Shown piece by piece: positions 25,486-33,625 of a stretch of 56,137 nucleotides of DNA. Source of the stretch: Methylophaga sp. (GTDB lineage: Bacteria > Pseudomonadota > Gammaproteobacteria > Nitrosococcales > Methylophagaceae); NCBI GenBank assembly GCA_002706095.1, contig PAJP01000015.1, positions 1 through 56,137 on the forward strand. Direction: 5' to 3'. Position 1 is the stretch's first letter. Each line of letters begins with the position of its first letter. The notes below the pieces were generated by a model. That model searched no databases. It was given only the letters and a program-made list of their open reading frames with translations, and had not been told where the DNA came from. The translations under genes were made by a program, and so were the position numbers.

Positions 25486-26109
25486 ATGGCATTAATAATA
25501 ATGAGCAGAAAGCAACTATCACCACCAGGACTTCAATTCTTTGCCAATCTTGCTGAACTGGATTGTCATATTCAGGATTTGAAATTGGTTCTTAGAAAAA
25601 CAGAAGAAATTGAATTTCCAGACCACGAAAATTCTATAGAGGGTGAATCATTAATAGCAGATATATTCCCTGATATAGCAAGGACAAGCTTTATTGTGAG
25701 CTTGCTTATAGTGCTTGATGATCAGTTCAAGATCTACTGTGAAATCCTAAAAGGAGCAACTGGCCAAGAACTAAAATGGAATGAACTGAAGGGTTCTGCT
25801 TTGGAACGCTTTATTATCTATAGCGAAAAGGTGTGTGGTCTTAAATCAGTTTGTGACCATATAGCTCGGCTAGACGTAGCAGCGATTATAGAAATAAGAA
25901 ATTGTATAGTTCATAACAACTCAAGCATTGAAGGCTTTAGTAAGAAACAGGTTATTGAGAGTTTTTCTAAGAAAATAAAGGGTATTGATATACAAGATGG
26001 CTACATAAATCTCGAATTAAACGCTTGCTACAGCTGCGCTGATATTATTCTCGAATTTATGGAACAAGCATACCGTTCTGCCTTAGAAGTATATCCATAT
26101 GAATACTAA
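25486..26109 (+). CDS. HEPN-like protein
   Basis: A 207-residue helical protein. The motif RNCIVH at about 160-165 fits the Rx4-6H signature of HEPN ribonuclease or toxin domains and lies in a suitable helix (AAIIEIRNCIVHN). HEPN proteins are common in toxin-antitoxin and abortive-infection systems. No nucleotidyltransferase (MNT) partner is next to it, but another HEPN-like gene is 194 bases away. The start is uncertain between 25486 and 25501. Confidence 0.55.
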   Translation: MALIIMSRKQLSPPGLQFFANLAELDCHIQDLKLVLRKTEEIEFPDHENSIEGESLIADIFPDIARTSFIVSLLIVLDDQFKIYCEILKGATGQELKWNELKGSALERFIIYSEKVCGLKSVCDHIARLDVAAIIEIRNCIVHNNSSIEGFSKKQVIESFSKKIKGIDIQDGYINLELNACYSCADIILEFMEQAYRSALEVYPYEY

Positions 26110-26302
26110 TAAAACGATCGTATGGGATGCTTGACCACATTGCCGCTCGTACTCTACACCTCATCTTTAGAGCAAAAATCTGAAATATACAATAATCCTG
26201 CAACCGTGACTCATGATTTGCTGCAACATCTTTGGGAAATTCAAAGTGATTTTGAGGTATAGTGCTAACATAGACAAACCTACGCTGTAGGCCTTATATT
26301 TC

Positions 26303-26797
26303 ATGAGTAAACATCACCTACACGAAGATCCTGATCGCACAACAACTGTTGGCATGGCAAGATATGCAGTCGATTTCTTTAAGGCGGCACTCGCGGCAGA
26401 TGAAAAGTTGGGTTTAGAAACAGGCTATGAAACCGTTGCCCCAGTTCCCGTTATGTTTTTAGCTGGGCAGTCAATTGAGTTAATTCTAAAATCCTATTTT
26501 ATACACAAAGGTATATCACTGAGAGATATACGATTAAAATATGGACACGGCCTACAAAAGAGCCTTACAGACGCCATAGAACTTGGCTTGTCTAATATTG
26601 TTAGCCTGACTGAAGAAGATATTGATACGATTAAATTACTCGATGAACTCTACTCCTCTAAACAGTTGCAATACATCGTAACTGGTGCAAAAACATTCCC
26701 AGTATTTGGCCCGATCGAAACAGTAACAAGAAAGCTATTGTTTGCCGTTGGTTATGAAGTAGGGTTTCCACCCAGGGATATTGGAAATGTCATATAA
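26303..26797 (+). CDS. HEPN-like protein, second type
   Basis: A 164-residue protein. The pattern VPVMFLAGQSIELILKSYF, then KYGHGLQKSL, is typical of small HEPN-fold proteins of unknown role (helix-rich, with a conserved KYGH turn). No RNxxxH motif is visible, so it may be non-catalytic. It follows the 25486 gene after a gap of 193 bases without features and ends before the recombinase upstream region. It is likely cargo. Confidence 0.5.
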   Translation: MSKHHLHEDPDRTTTVGMARYAVDFFKAALAADEKLGLETGYETVAPVPVMFLAGQSIELILKSYFIHKGISLRDIRLKYGHGLQKSLTDAIELGLSNIVSLTEEDIDTIKLLDELYSSKQLQYIVTGAKTFPVFGPIETVTRKLLFAVGYEVGFPPRDIGNVI

Positions 26798-27230
26798 ACT
26801 GGAGGATCTGTTAAAGATTTATAATTATCTAAATATAATGTTATCTGGCTTACAAAAGTGCTGCCGAATCGTGAACTATTAAATACTGCCGATGATGCTC
26901 TAGTAAATCTATAATACGAGCTTAGATTTACATTTAGTCTTGAAAAAGCCATTCTTTTATAAAAATCACACCTCCCCTCCTCCATAATTTTAAATATGAA
27001 AATCTAGCTGCATTTAGGAAAATTTATCATCCACCTGATAATTACACTTATCAGATGGATAATTTTAAAAATCCCCGTATAATCAAAATTAATAGTGATT
27101 TTTGTGGCCAAGAAAAACACTGATGTTCGAAATTTAAAATCTGACCGGTTATCCCTCACACAACTACTCAGATTTTAAATTCTGAAACAAGGTCTAGAAA
27201 TTAAATAACAGCAGCCAGGTATTACAACTG
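26798..27230. other. Recombinase upstream region with three inverted repeats
   Basis: There is no gene here. Three separate inverted repeats are present. GTAAATCTA/TAGATTTAC (26903-26911/26923-26931) has an 11-base spacer. A dif-like site lies at 27029-27060 (listed separately). AATTTAAAATCTGA/TCAGATTTTAAATT (27131-27144/27168-27181) has a 23-base spacer and lies 50 bases before the recombinase start, like an operator. Such a collection is typical of a recombinase with its own crossover and regulatory sites. Confidence 0.5.
27029..27060. repeat. dif-like recombination site (candidate)
   Basis: Thirteen-base arms ATCCACCTGATAA and TTATCAGATGGAT (12 of 13 complementary) flank a six-base centre TTACAC. 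XerCD sites have the same plan: about 11-base arms ending ATAA, a six-base centre, then TTAT. It could be used by host XerCD for multimer resolution or by the adjacent recombinase. Confidence 0.5.
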
Positions 27231-28385
27231 ATGAAAGAAGAGATGCCCAACTCCCCTATTCCAGTTTTCGATGTCAATCATCCACCAATTGAATTTAGAG
27301 AACTTATAGAAGATGTTATGGAAAATTTTGAACAAGGTGTGCCGGCAAACAGTAAACGGGCTCGTGATGCAGACTTGGCCGTCTATACTGCATGGGGTAA
27401 AAATGTCTACGGAACATATTTCAAAGCTATTCCATCTTCGCCAGAGCATATCGAGAAATTCTTAAATGATATGTCTACTGAGGTAACAGAGACTAGTTCT
27501 ACTAAAAACATAAATGGTGAAATGGTTGATACAACTACAAAACATCGACTTAAAGCACTAAGTACAATAGAAAGATATCTCGCTTCGCTTTCATATAAAA
27601 ATAAATTGTACCTGGATGCGATCATGGACATTACAAAAAACTATCAACTTAGTTCAGGTTTCGTGAACCCTACATCTGTCAGAAGAGTTAAGGCTACACT
27701 TAAAAAAATCAGAGCCCTATACCGTGATAATTCACAAAAACAAGCACAACCATTTAGTTTGGATCTTATTGAAGATGTTATTTCACTGCATGATGGTTCT
27801 CTTAGAGATAAGTTAGAAATCACCCTACTCTCATTTGCTTTTGACACTATGATGCGATGTTCAGAATTAGTAAGAGTCAATGTTGAAGATTTATCTTTTG
27901 ATCCAACATTTCGTGACGGCATTGTTGAGCTTCATTGGTCTAAAACAGACCAGGACGGTAAAGGGCAAACTAGGTATCTGAGTTCTCAAACAGTCAAATT
28001 ATTAAAGGATTATCTGCAAGCAACAAATATCAACTCTGGACTGTTATTTCGTTCTATTGGAAAAAATAACAAGCAACTTGAAGCCATGCATAAAGACAGA
28101 GTAGGAATTATTTTCAAACGGCTTGGTAGAAGATTGTCCAAATTCTATTCAGATAATTCAGTAAACAATATATTATCTAAGTCAAAGATTGTACCAACAG
28201 AAATATCAGCTCACTCTACACGTGTAGCTGCAGCCCAGGCTCTGGCACTGAACGGTGCATCCACTGTTCAGTTAATGAATGAAGGTGGATGGAAATCTGC
28301 AGTAATGCCGGCTCGATATTCAAGACATGCTGACACTAAAAAAGGTGCAATGGCTCAACTACATAAAAGAGCCTGGGCAACATAA
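27231..28385 (+). CDS. Tyrosine recombinase
   Basis: A 384-residue recombinase. The N-terminal core-binding part is helical. The catalytic part shows the first Arg in MMRCSELVRV, a Lys in the beta turn near HWSKTD, HSTR (HxxR), GGW where many enzymes have GH, and the nucleophile Tyr in ARYSRHAD. It is complete and looks active. It is either the element's integrase, a resolvase for the dif-like site just upstream, or a distant relative of Rci, although it is 4 kb from pilV. The start at 27231 is preferred; 27243 is possible. Confidence 0.9.
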   Translation: MKEEMPNSPIPVFDVNHPPIEFRELIEDVMENFEQGVPANSKRARDADLAVYTAWGKNVYGTYFKAIPSSPEHIEKFLNDMSTEVTETSSTKNINGEMVDTTTKHRLKALSTIERYLASLSYKNKLYLDAIMDITKNYQLSSGFVNPTSVRRVKATLKKIRALYRDNSQKQAQPFSLDLIEDVISLHDGSLRDKLEITLLSFAFDTMMRCSELVRVNVEDLSFDPTFRDGIVELHWSKTDQDGKGQTRYLSSQTVKLLKDYLQATNINSGLLFRSIGKNNKQLEAMHKDRVGIIFKRLGRRLSKFYSDNSVNNILSKSKIVPTEISAHSTRVAAAQALALNGASTVQLMNEGGWKSAVMPARYSRHADTKKGAMAQLHKRAWAT

Positions 28386-28418
28386 ATCTCCTTACATTAA
28401 TTGTTGAACTTATATTAA

Positions 28419-28697
28419 ATGATCGAAATATTATTAGATGTCGTTGGAAAAAAAACCAATGGTGATACCTGCCATCCATATAAGTACCAAAGAGGTCCTA
28501 TGACTGGCATGTATGTATACACACTAAATGGCAACGATAACTTTGAAGCTACTGATGAGGAAGGTCTTCGAAATATGATCGAATCTGGACAATTTAATCA
28601 TACTGGCAGAATTCGAATGATACCTCACAATGCCACTTCTACTGCAGCAGCTTCAGCATTAAATGTTGTTTCATATAAACGAATATCACTGACCTGA
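28419..28697 (+). CDS. Hypothetical 92-residue protein
   Basis: A small soluble protein with mixed alpha/beta pattern (YQRGPMTGMYVYTLNG, then EGLRNMIESGQFNHTGRIRM). No ribosome site is clear. It follows the recombinase by 33 bases and may be co-transcribed with it. I recognise no family. Confidence 0.5.
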   Translation: MIEILLDVVGKKTNGDTCHPYKYQRGPMTGMYVYTLNGNDNFEATDEEGLRNMIESGQFNHTGRIRMIPHNATSTAAASALNVVSYKRISLT

Positions 28698-28773
28698 ACA
28701 AAACAACTAATCATACTTGCGCTAATACTACTTCATGATTTAATGGCTTATAGAACTTTTAAAAGGCTAGATC

Positions 28774-29421
28774 ATGGAATTTCTAATTATCTTTATTGCT
28801 GGATTAGCTGCTGGTGTTCACTTCACTAAGAAGTATCAATTCAATAAATATGCTGTACATATTGGTGAGCAGATTGTTACTGATGTATTGAAGCTTTCAT
28901 TATCTGAAGATAACTATGCCCTACTCTCTAATGTCACACTGCCAATTACTGATGATAACAACCAAAAAGGAACAAGCCAGGTAGACCATATTTTGATATC
29001 TACTCGTGGTGTTTTTGTCATTGAGACTAAACATTACCGTGGTTCAATCGTTGGCACTTATAATTCTAAAGAATGGTACCAATACACTCAGTTCGATAAA
29101 CATTCATTTCAGAATCCGTTACTTCAGAATTTTAGTCACTTAATGGCTATTGAATCTATTACCGGTTTCTCACACCATGATATGCATAATGTTGTATCTT
29201 TTAGCGGTAATGCAGAGTTCAAATCAGAAAGGCCAAAGGGTGTTTTGAAAAGCTCAGAACTAAAAGCATTTATCGAATCATTTCCGAACAACTCACTTTC
29301 AGCTGATGAGATCTATTATCTTGTGGGGAAACTACAAGTACATCGATTGCCTGAAAATTCTGAGACAGACCTAAAACACGTAGAGTATCTAACTACAAAA
29401 CATAAAAAAAAGACTGTTTAG
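28774..29421 (+). CDS. NERD-domain protein (nuclease-related)
   Basis: A 215-residue protein. A short N-terminal membrane helix (FLIIFIAGLAAGVHF) precedes a NERD domain: GEQIV, TSQVDHILIST, GVFVIETKHYRG, and then NPLLQNFSHLMAI. NERD is related to PD-(D/E)XK nucleases, and the D...ExK residues are present (QVDHI and IETKH). A role in DNA processing or defence is possible but not shown. It is the last gene of the accessory run; a weak hairpin AAGACTGT/ACAGTCTT (29410-29433) follows. Confidence 0.8.
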   Translation: MEFLIIFIAGLAAGVHFTKKYQFNKYAVHIGEQIVTDVLKLSLSEDNYALLSNVTLPITDDNNQKGTSQVDHILISTRGVFVIETKHYRGSIVGTYNSKEWYQYTQFDKHSFQNPLLQNFSHLMAIESITGFSHHDMHNVVSFSGNAEFKSERPKGVLKSSELKAFIESFPNNSLSADEIYYLVGKLQVHRLPENSETDLKHVEYLTTKHKKKTV

Positions 29422-29437
29422 ATTTACAGTCTTATTA
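29410..29437. terminator. Bidirectional terminator (weak)
   Basis: AAGACTGT (29410-29417) pairs with ACAGTCTT (29426-29433). A-rich sequence on the left and T-rich on the right allow it to work for the NERD gene and the opposing par operon. Confidence 0.55.
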
Positions 29438-29524
29438 AATACAACATATCTTCATCGGGCTAAAATAATTGTCATATTGTGTGTATGTACTTACATACTA
29501 TTGATAATTAATTTAGCCCCTAAA

Positions 29525-29884
29525 TTAAGATGTTATTTCTTTATACCTATTCAATTGATCCTTCATCTTCTTTTTTGTAAGCAAAGCTTCTATTGCTAAC
29601 TCTATTAGCTCAGAGTCTTTCACACCGATCTCATCTGCAATCTCGACAATTAGTTCAGGCATCTCTGGACGCATCTTGAAATTCTTTTGTTGTGTGTATG
29701 GTGTTCGGCCCCCTCTTCTTCTTCTTTTGTTTGGCTGTCGACTTACAAAGCCTGCCTCTTCAGACACTTTGCTCAACTCTTTCTTATCAACCTTCGGTTT
29801 ACTTTTCTTTGTCCCAGCAAATTCTGCAATGTCTAGTTCATCATCAAAATCATCTAAATCTAATCCAGCTCTCTCAGCCATCAC
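29525..29884 (-). CDS. ParA partner, small DNA-binding protein (ParG-like)
   Basis: A 119-residue protein. The acidic N-terminus is followed by a very basic linker (RRRRGGRTPY) and a C-terminal unit (RPEMPELIVEIADEIGVKD, then an ELIELAIEALL helix) that resembles ribbon-helix-helix partition proteins such as ParG or Omega. It would bind the centromere repeats upstream of parA and stimulate ParA. Its start overlaps the parA stop by 11 bases, so the two are one operon. The family is inferred from position and pattern. Confidence 0.6.
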   Translation of the reverse strand: MMAERAGLDLDDFDDELDIAEFAGTKKSKPKVDKKELSKVSEEAGFVSRQPNKRRRRGGRTPYTQQKNFKMRPEMPELIVEIADEIGVKDSELIELAIEALLTKKKMKDQLNRYKEITS

Positions 29885-30569
29885 TATCTCCTGACATTAT
29901 CTCTTTCAGCTTCCTCTTAACCTCTTCTGCATAAGCTTTTGCGTTTGAGGCTGTCACTTCAATACCGGAAACTTCTTTAGGATCTAAATTATTTACTATT
30001 CCTCCATAAGAGCGAACTGCCTTATATGCATCTTTCTCTATAAGTGACACGTTAAAAACATCAACCCCGGCATCTTTGAATTGGCTCACAATGAACTTGA
30101 GCGTTCTAGGAACAATTGCCGCACTTGTTCGTGTAAACAACACTGAATAAGCAATCTTTCTTCTAAATGCCTTACTTTGCTGACGCAATAACTTTATTGT
30201 CTTCACTGCTTCATCAGCATCGTCTTGTGATCCCTGACATGGAATAATTACTAAGTCTGCCCTACTTACTGCATTTGCAACTGCAATACTTGCGGTGCCC
30301 TCCAAGTCAACTATAACAAACGCATTCTCATCTTCTGCTTTCTCAATGTCATCGATAATTGTTTCTTCGTCAGACTCATACACATTCAGATTACCTGGAC
30401 AGCCTGATTTTTTTGCCCATTTTGCACCATGTTTATTTGGGTCAGCATCTATTAAGGCTACTTTTACATCTTTTTCTTCGCCCTGTCTTGATAATTCAGA
30501 GGCTAAGGTTATTGCTGCTGTAGTCTTACCTGCCCCACCTTTTGAACTAGCCATAACGACCGTTGGCAT
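29874..30569 (-). CDS. parA: ParA-type partition ATPase
   Basis: A 231-residue ATPase of the short ParA/MinD class. The deviant Walker A is SSKGGAGKTTAAI near the start, with VALIDADPNK (A') and FVIVDLEGTA (Walker B) following. No N-terminal helix-turn-helix is present, so it is a type Ib-like ParA and probably does not bind its own operator. I prefer the ATG at 30569 because GAGGA lies suitably before it; an in-frame ATG at 30584 has none. It segregates the element with its partner and the array at 30590-31015. Confidence 0.9.
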   Translation of the reverse strand: MPTVVMASSKGGAGKTTAAITLASELSRQGEEKDVKVALIDADPNKHGAKWAKKSGCPGNLNVYESDEETIIDDIEKAEDENAFVIVDLEGTASIAVANAVSRADLVIIPCQGSQDDADEAVKTIKLLRQQSKAFRRKIAYSVLFTRTSAAIVPRTLKFIVSQFKDAGVDVFNVSLIEKDAYKAVRSYGGIVNNLDPKEVSGIEVTASNAKAYAEEVKRKLKEIMSGDSDG

Positions 30570-30589
30570 ATACTTAATCCTCATCTGAT

Positions 30590-31015
30590 TTTTATACTTA
30601 GATAGCTATCAGATATCCATAAGCTATCTCTTCCATGAATATTAGTATATTTATAACATTTTTTCCACATATATATAGATAGCTATCAGATATCTATGAG
30701 ATATCAGTATTCATCTTAGAAAGATAGCTATCCGGATAGCTGATAGATATCTACAAGTTATCTTATAAGCTCATTAATGAATTTTTTAATATTTCGATTA
30801 AATGTTAGCCAGAAAAATTAATAATATTTATAGATAGCTATCTAATAGCTTTATAGATACCTACATAGATATCCTGACAGATATCTTGTAGATATCTGGA
30901 TAGCTATCTTATAGCTTTTAAAGTGATATCCATTAGCTATCCGGATAGCTATCTTTCTAAGTTAGAATAAATGTAGCTGAGATATCTTTCAGATATCTGA
31001 TAGCTATCTTATGAA
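30590..31015. repeat. Dense GATAGCTATC / GATATC array, probable centromere (parS/parC)
   Basis: About 400 bases are filled with imperfect palindromes of two related kinds: GATAGCTATC (for example 30601-30610, 30682, 30722, 30833) and AGATATCT. Several are fused into ATAGCTATCCGGATAGCTATC. Spacing is irregular, often around 10-11 bases. They occupy the parA upstream region where a ribbon-helix-helix partner would bind both as centromere and as operator. Near 30740-30800 and 30780-30832 there are less repetitive gaps. This is not a CRISPR array: repeats are too short and there are no spacers of constant length. Confidence 0.7.
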
Positions 31016-31209
31016 CATATAGAAACGAGCCACTGTATGTGTATGAATGATTCATATGTATGAGAGGGAATGTGTCATAGTTGATTATCATCAGATGCGC
31101 AAATGAATTAATTTGTATTGTTTTCAGCGTAGCAAATGAGAAATGAGAGGAGAGAGAACACATCATTATATAGCGATTAAGAAGTTATAAACCTAGATGA
31201 GAACTTTGT

Positions 31210-31341
31210 CACAAAAGCGAAACATGTGAACATTTTGTGATTGAAAAAAGCTCTTTTTATTCGTTAAATATAAGCGTGAAAAATTAGTTATGTCTAAGGA
31301 CATAACAATGTGTTTTAAGAGTAAATTTGAGGAGTAGGGCA
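31210..31341 (+). promoter_or_regulatory. Promoter and operator of the FlhDC-like regulator
   Basis: A sigma-70-like promoter is possible: TTGAAA (31241-31246) and, 17 bases on, TTAAAT. Upstream is CACAAAA/TTTTGTG (31210-31216/31233-31239). Downstream, 36 bases before the start, is the perfect palindrome GTTATGTC-N4-GACATAAC (31287-31306), well placed for a repressor. GAGGAG (31328-31333) is the ribosome site for GTG 31342. Confidence 0.5.
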
Positions 31342-32166
31342 GTGCAAAGCCTGTATACGGATATGACGTATAGCTTTTTAGTGAAGCTAATGGATGCGTC
31401 TTTGATAAGTGATAAAGAACGAATAACTGAATTAGGATTCACACCAGTTCAGGTAAATGTTATATCCAACCTCCCTCATAGTGATTTGTATAAACTGTCA
31501 CGGATTTATAAATTACTCGATATTTCAATTAATGAAATATTTTTAACAAAAGCAATCAATCAGGCTAAAGAAAATGTTCGTTGTCGTAGTGACATCGAAA
31601 ATATGGATATTACACACAAATTACTGAGAAATTTATCCACATTGTCCGCTCACGAAACAGAGAGTAAGGCACTAGCCAAGCAATTCAATCTATCTAACAA
31701 TACAATTTCAACGCTTGCATCTATGTCAATTCAGGACACGTTAGCTATAGCAAGAACAGGAATTGTATTTTATGAAATTACTGCTAATGAAGTTAAGTTA
31801 GCAATGGCTTTAGAATACATACAGGAAGCACGTCGCGAAGAGGAAGCTATCAACCACCTCATAGCAAATGATGCTTCATGGCCGATGGTGCACGCTCTTA
31901 CCGGGATGAGTCGAGCTTTATTCCAAGATATGAGAAAGTCATTGAATGCACCAAAAACTCTTGGTGGCCCCCCAAGAAGATTAACAGAAGAAGAAGAAAT
32001 TATTGCTTGGAACTCCTGGGCCAGTACAGCGGAAAAAACGCCTTTAGAGAGATGTATAGCAGTAAGCAAAACATTAAACACAATAGCATTACGTCATTTA
32101 TGGCCAACTTTATCTGAGTGGATGAAGCAAGAAAATGCATCTGAAAAAGATTCTGTACTTGCATAA
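31342..32166 (+). CDS. DUF2857 / FlhDC-like transcriptional activator (single-chain)
   Basis: A 274-residue protein; the GTG at 31342 is fixed by GAGGAG nine bases upstream. Residues 4-66 resemble FlhD (the Tyr/Leu-rich first helix, LISDKERITELGFT, then the SNLPHSDLYKLSR helix). Residues 89-150 repeat this pattern (ESKALAKQFNLSNNTISTL, then SIQDTLAIART). Residues 160-226 fit DUF2857 and the N-terminal half of FlhC (YIQEARREEEAINHLI, TGMSRALFQDMRKSL, GGPPRRLTEEEE). DUF2857 proteins such as BisC of ICEclc are transfer activators. This one is the prime candidate to bind the five dyads. The FlhD-FlhD-FlhC reading is by eye. Confidence 0.7.
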   Translation: MQSLYTDMTYSFLVKLMDASLISDKERITELGFTPVQVNVISNLPHSDLYKLSRIYKLLDISINEIFLTKAINQAKENVRCRSDIENMDITHKLLRNLSTLSAHETESKALAKQFNLSNNTISTLASMSIQDTLAIARTGIVFYEITANEVKLAMALEYIQEARREEEAINHLIANDASWPMVHALTGMSRALFQDMRKSLNAPKTLGGPPRRLTEEEEIIAWNSWASTAEKTPLERCIAVSKTLNTIALRHLWPTLSEWMKQENASEKDSVLA

Positions 32167-32192
32167 CCAGCTTAGACCAATATCCGGTTATT
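32163..32192 (+). promoter_or_regulatory. Transfer-operon dyad, copy 3
   Basis: ATAACCAGC ... CCAATATCCGGTTATT begins inside the stop codon region of the regulator gene and ends 57 bases before the PilL TTG start. TTATTGATTG follows directly, as in copy 4, and TATTAA may be the -10. Confidence 0.75.
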
Positions 32193-32249
32193 GATTGCCT
32201 TTATTAACTGCTGAAACGAATATGTACGCAAATTTGATGGAGATGCATT

Positions 32250-32759
32250 TTGCGTACGATACTACTCATTGCAATACTGCCTGTCGTCTTGACAGGCTGT
32301 TTATCACTTCCGATTGTTGACCAAGAGTCAAAACAAGCTGAACCTACCGATACTCCTGTAGCTATATCTGACATTTTTATTGAACGATACGACTATGAGC
32401 CTCCCAAAGAAACTCAAATAAGGGTTGGTCGATACTCTAGTGCAGCTGCTGTTAACACTCGTCAGCAAGAAAACTTGCTGGAAGTAGTTGTTGATACTGA
32501 AATTCCAAATCAAGAAAAAACCGTTGGCCAAGCTATAAACTTCTTGCTTCTAAGAAGTGGATACACTTTAGCTGTACCTGAAATTCAGGGTAAGCATATC
32601 AAGCAATTACTCAATAAAAAACTACCACAGATTCACAGAAAAATAGGGCCAGTAATGCTGAAAGATGCATTGATGATGCTGGTTGGAAAAGCATACTGGA
32701 TGAAGGTCGATCCAGTACATAGATTGATAGCTTTTGACACAGTTGAAGAGTTTAAATGA
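32250..32759 (+). CDS. pilL: PFGI-1-class PilL lipoprotein (T4SS)
   Basis: A 169-residue lipoprotein with the lipobox LTGC. It has the class signature (YDYEPPKE, RVGRYSSAA, TVGQAINFLLLRSGYTL) of integrating-conjugative-element PilL (TIGR03748), with a TcpQ-like C-terminus. The start is TTG at 32250, supported by TGGAGA eight bases upstream; the nearest ATG is out of frame. It is the first gene of the PilL-TraD operon and should lie in the outer membrane. It overlaps the next gene by ATGA. Confidence 0.85.
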   Translation: MRTILLIAILPVVLTGCLSLPIVDQESKQAEPTDTPVAISDIFIERYDYEPPKETQIRVGRYSSAAAVNTRQQENLLEVVVDTEIPNQEKTVGQAINFLLLRSGYTLAVPEIQGKHIKQLLNKKLPQIHRKIGPVMLKDALMMLVGKAYWMKVDPVHRLIAFDTVEEFK

Positions 32760-33625
32760 TGACAGATAAAAGCAAATCACACGATGTTTTCGATGGTGAG
32801 ATACCAAAGGATCTTGGTAAAAAGAAAAACCCGCCATTATGGGTAAAACTGATATTACTAGTAATTCTTGTCGCTGTTCTTGGTACAGCAGCCTACTTAC
32901 TTGAATCAGATGATGATTATGAAGTTGAACCAGGTACAGATTTAACTGAAACAGTTGTCTCAGAACTCATAATTGAAGATTCGAATACCTCTAAAGATTC
33001 CATAACTAACATTATTGTTGAAGATAAAGAGAATAAGCAAAGCTCTGAGTTAGATATTGTAGAACTTGAGAATACTGATAGTGAGATTCAAGTCTTCCCG
33101 CCTGATGCCAACCAACAGAGTTTTAGCAAACCAACCTCTCTTGATGAAACAAAGAATATTAATGATCAATTAGATGATTTATCTGCCAGGCTCGATACTG
33201 TTGAAGATAAGGGTTCGGAACGAATAGCTTTAATTCAGAATGGCATAGACCTTCACACACAAAGCGTCAACAAATTGAATACATTAGTTGACTCATTGAA
33301 AGACCTTAAGAAAGAGCTTTCAGACTTGAAAAAAATGTCTACGAAATCGAATACTACAGTTCGTACATCCCAACCCGGTAGCCAAAAGCTTCAAACTAAA
33401 AATAATCAACCAACAAAATCAAACGCAAGTAGCAAGAGGGATCAGCTCAAGCTATTGGGTATCGACTCATGGGGCGGTGTAGATTTTGCTCAAATTCAAT
33501 ATAAACATGATATCCATCTCCTATCAACAGGCGAGAAAGTAGGGCTTTGGGGGGTAATTAGCATCGGTGAAGATAGCGTTGTGTTAAAAAACGAAGAAGG
33601 AGTTAGCTTTGAACTTAAAATTTAA
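32756..33625 (+). CDS. Single-pass membrane protein of the T4SS operon
   Basis: A 289-residue protein. Residues 1-27 are cytoplasmic and basic, then one membrane helix follows (LILLVILVAVLGTAAYLL). A long acidic Asp/Glu/Ser-rich periplasmic part, a coiled-coil (NKLNTLVDSLKDLKKELSDLK) and a small beta C-terminal domain (GVISIGEDSVVLKNEEGV) complete it. It is located where related elements carry a conserved hypothetical gene. It may bridge inner and outer membranes; no family name is offered. Confidence 0.75.
   Translation: MMTDKSKSHDVFDGEIPKDLGKKKNPPLWVKLILLVILVAVLGTAAYLLESDDDYEVEPGTDLTETVVSELIIEDSNTSKDSITNIIVEDKENKQSSELDIVELENTDSEIQVFPPDANQQSFSKPTSLDETKNINDQLDDLSARLDTVEDKGSERIALIQNGIDLHTQSVNKLNTLVDSLKDLKKELSDLKKMSTKSNTTVRTSQPGSQKLQTKNNQPTKSNASSKRDQLKLLGIDSWGGVDFAQIQYKHDIHLLSTGEKVGLWGVISIGEDSVVLKNEEGVSFELKI

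Noticed and set aside
27141-27155. Sixth dyad copy (GACCGGTTATCC) before the recombinase
   Set aside because: Only one half-site is similar; the AATAT core and the left arm are missing.
30590-31015. CRISPR array
   Set aside because: Units are short palindromes without constant-length spacers, and no cas genes are near; a centromere fits better.
31631-31641. Second perfect DnaA box (TTATCCACA)
   Set aside because: It lies inside the regulator coding sequence and stands alone, so it is likely chance.
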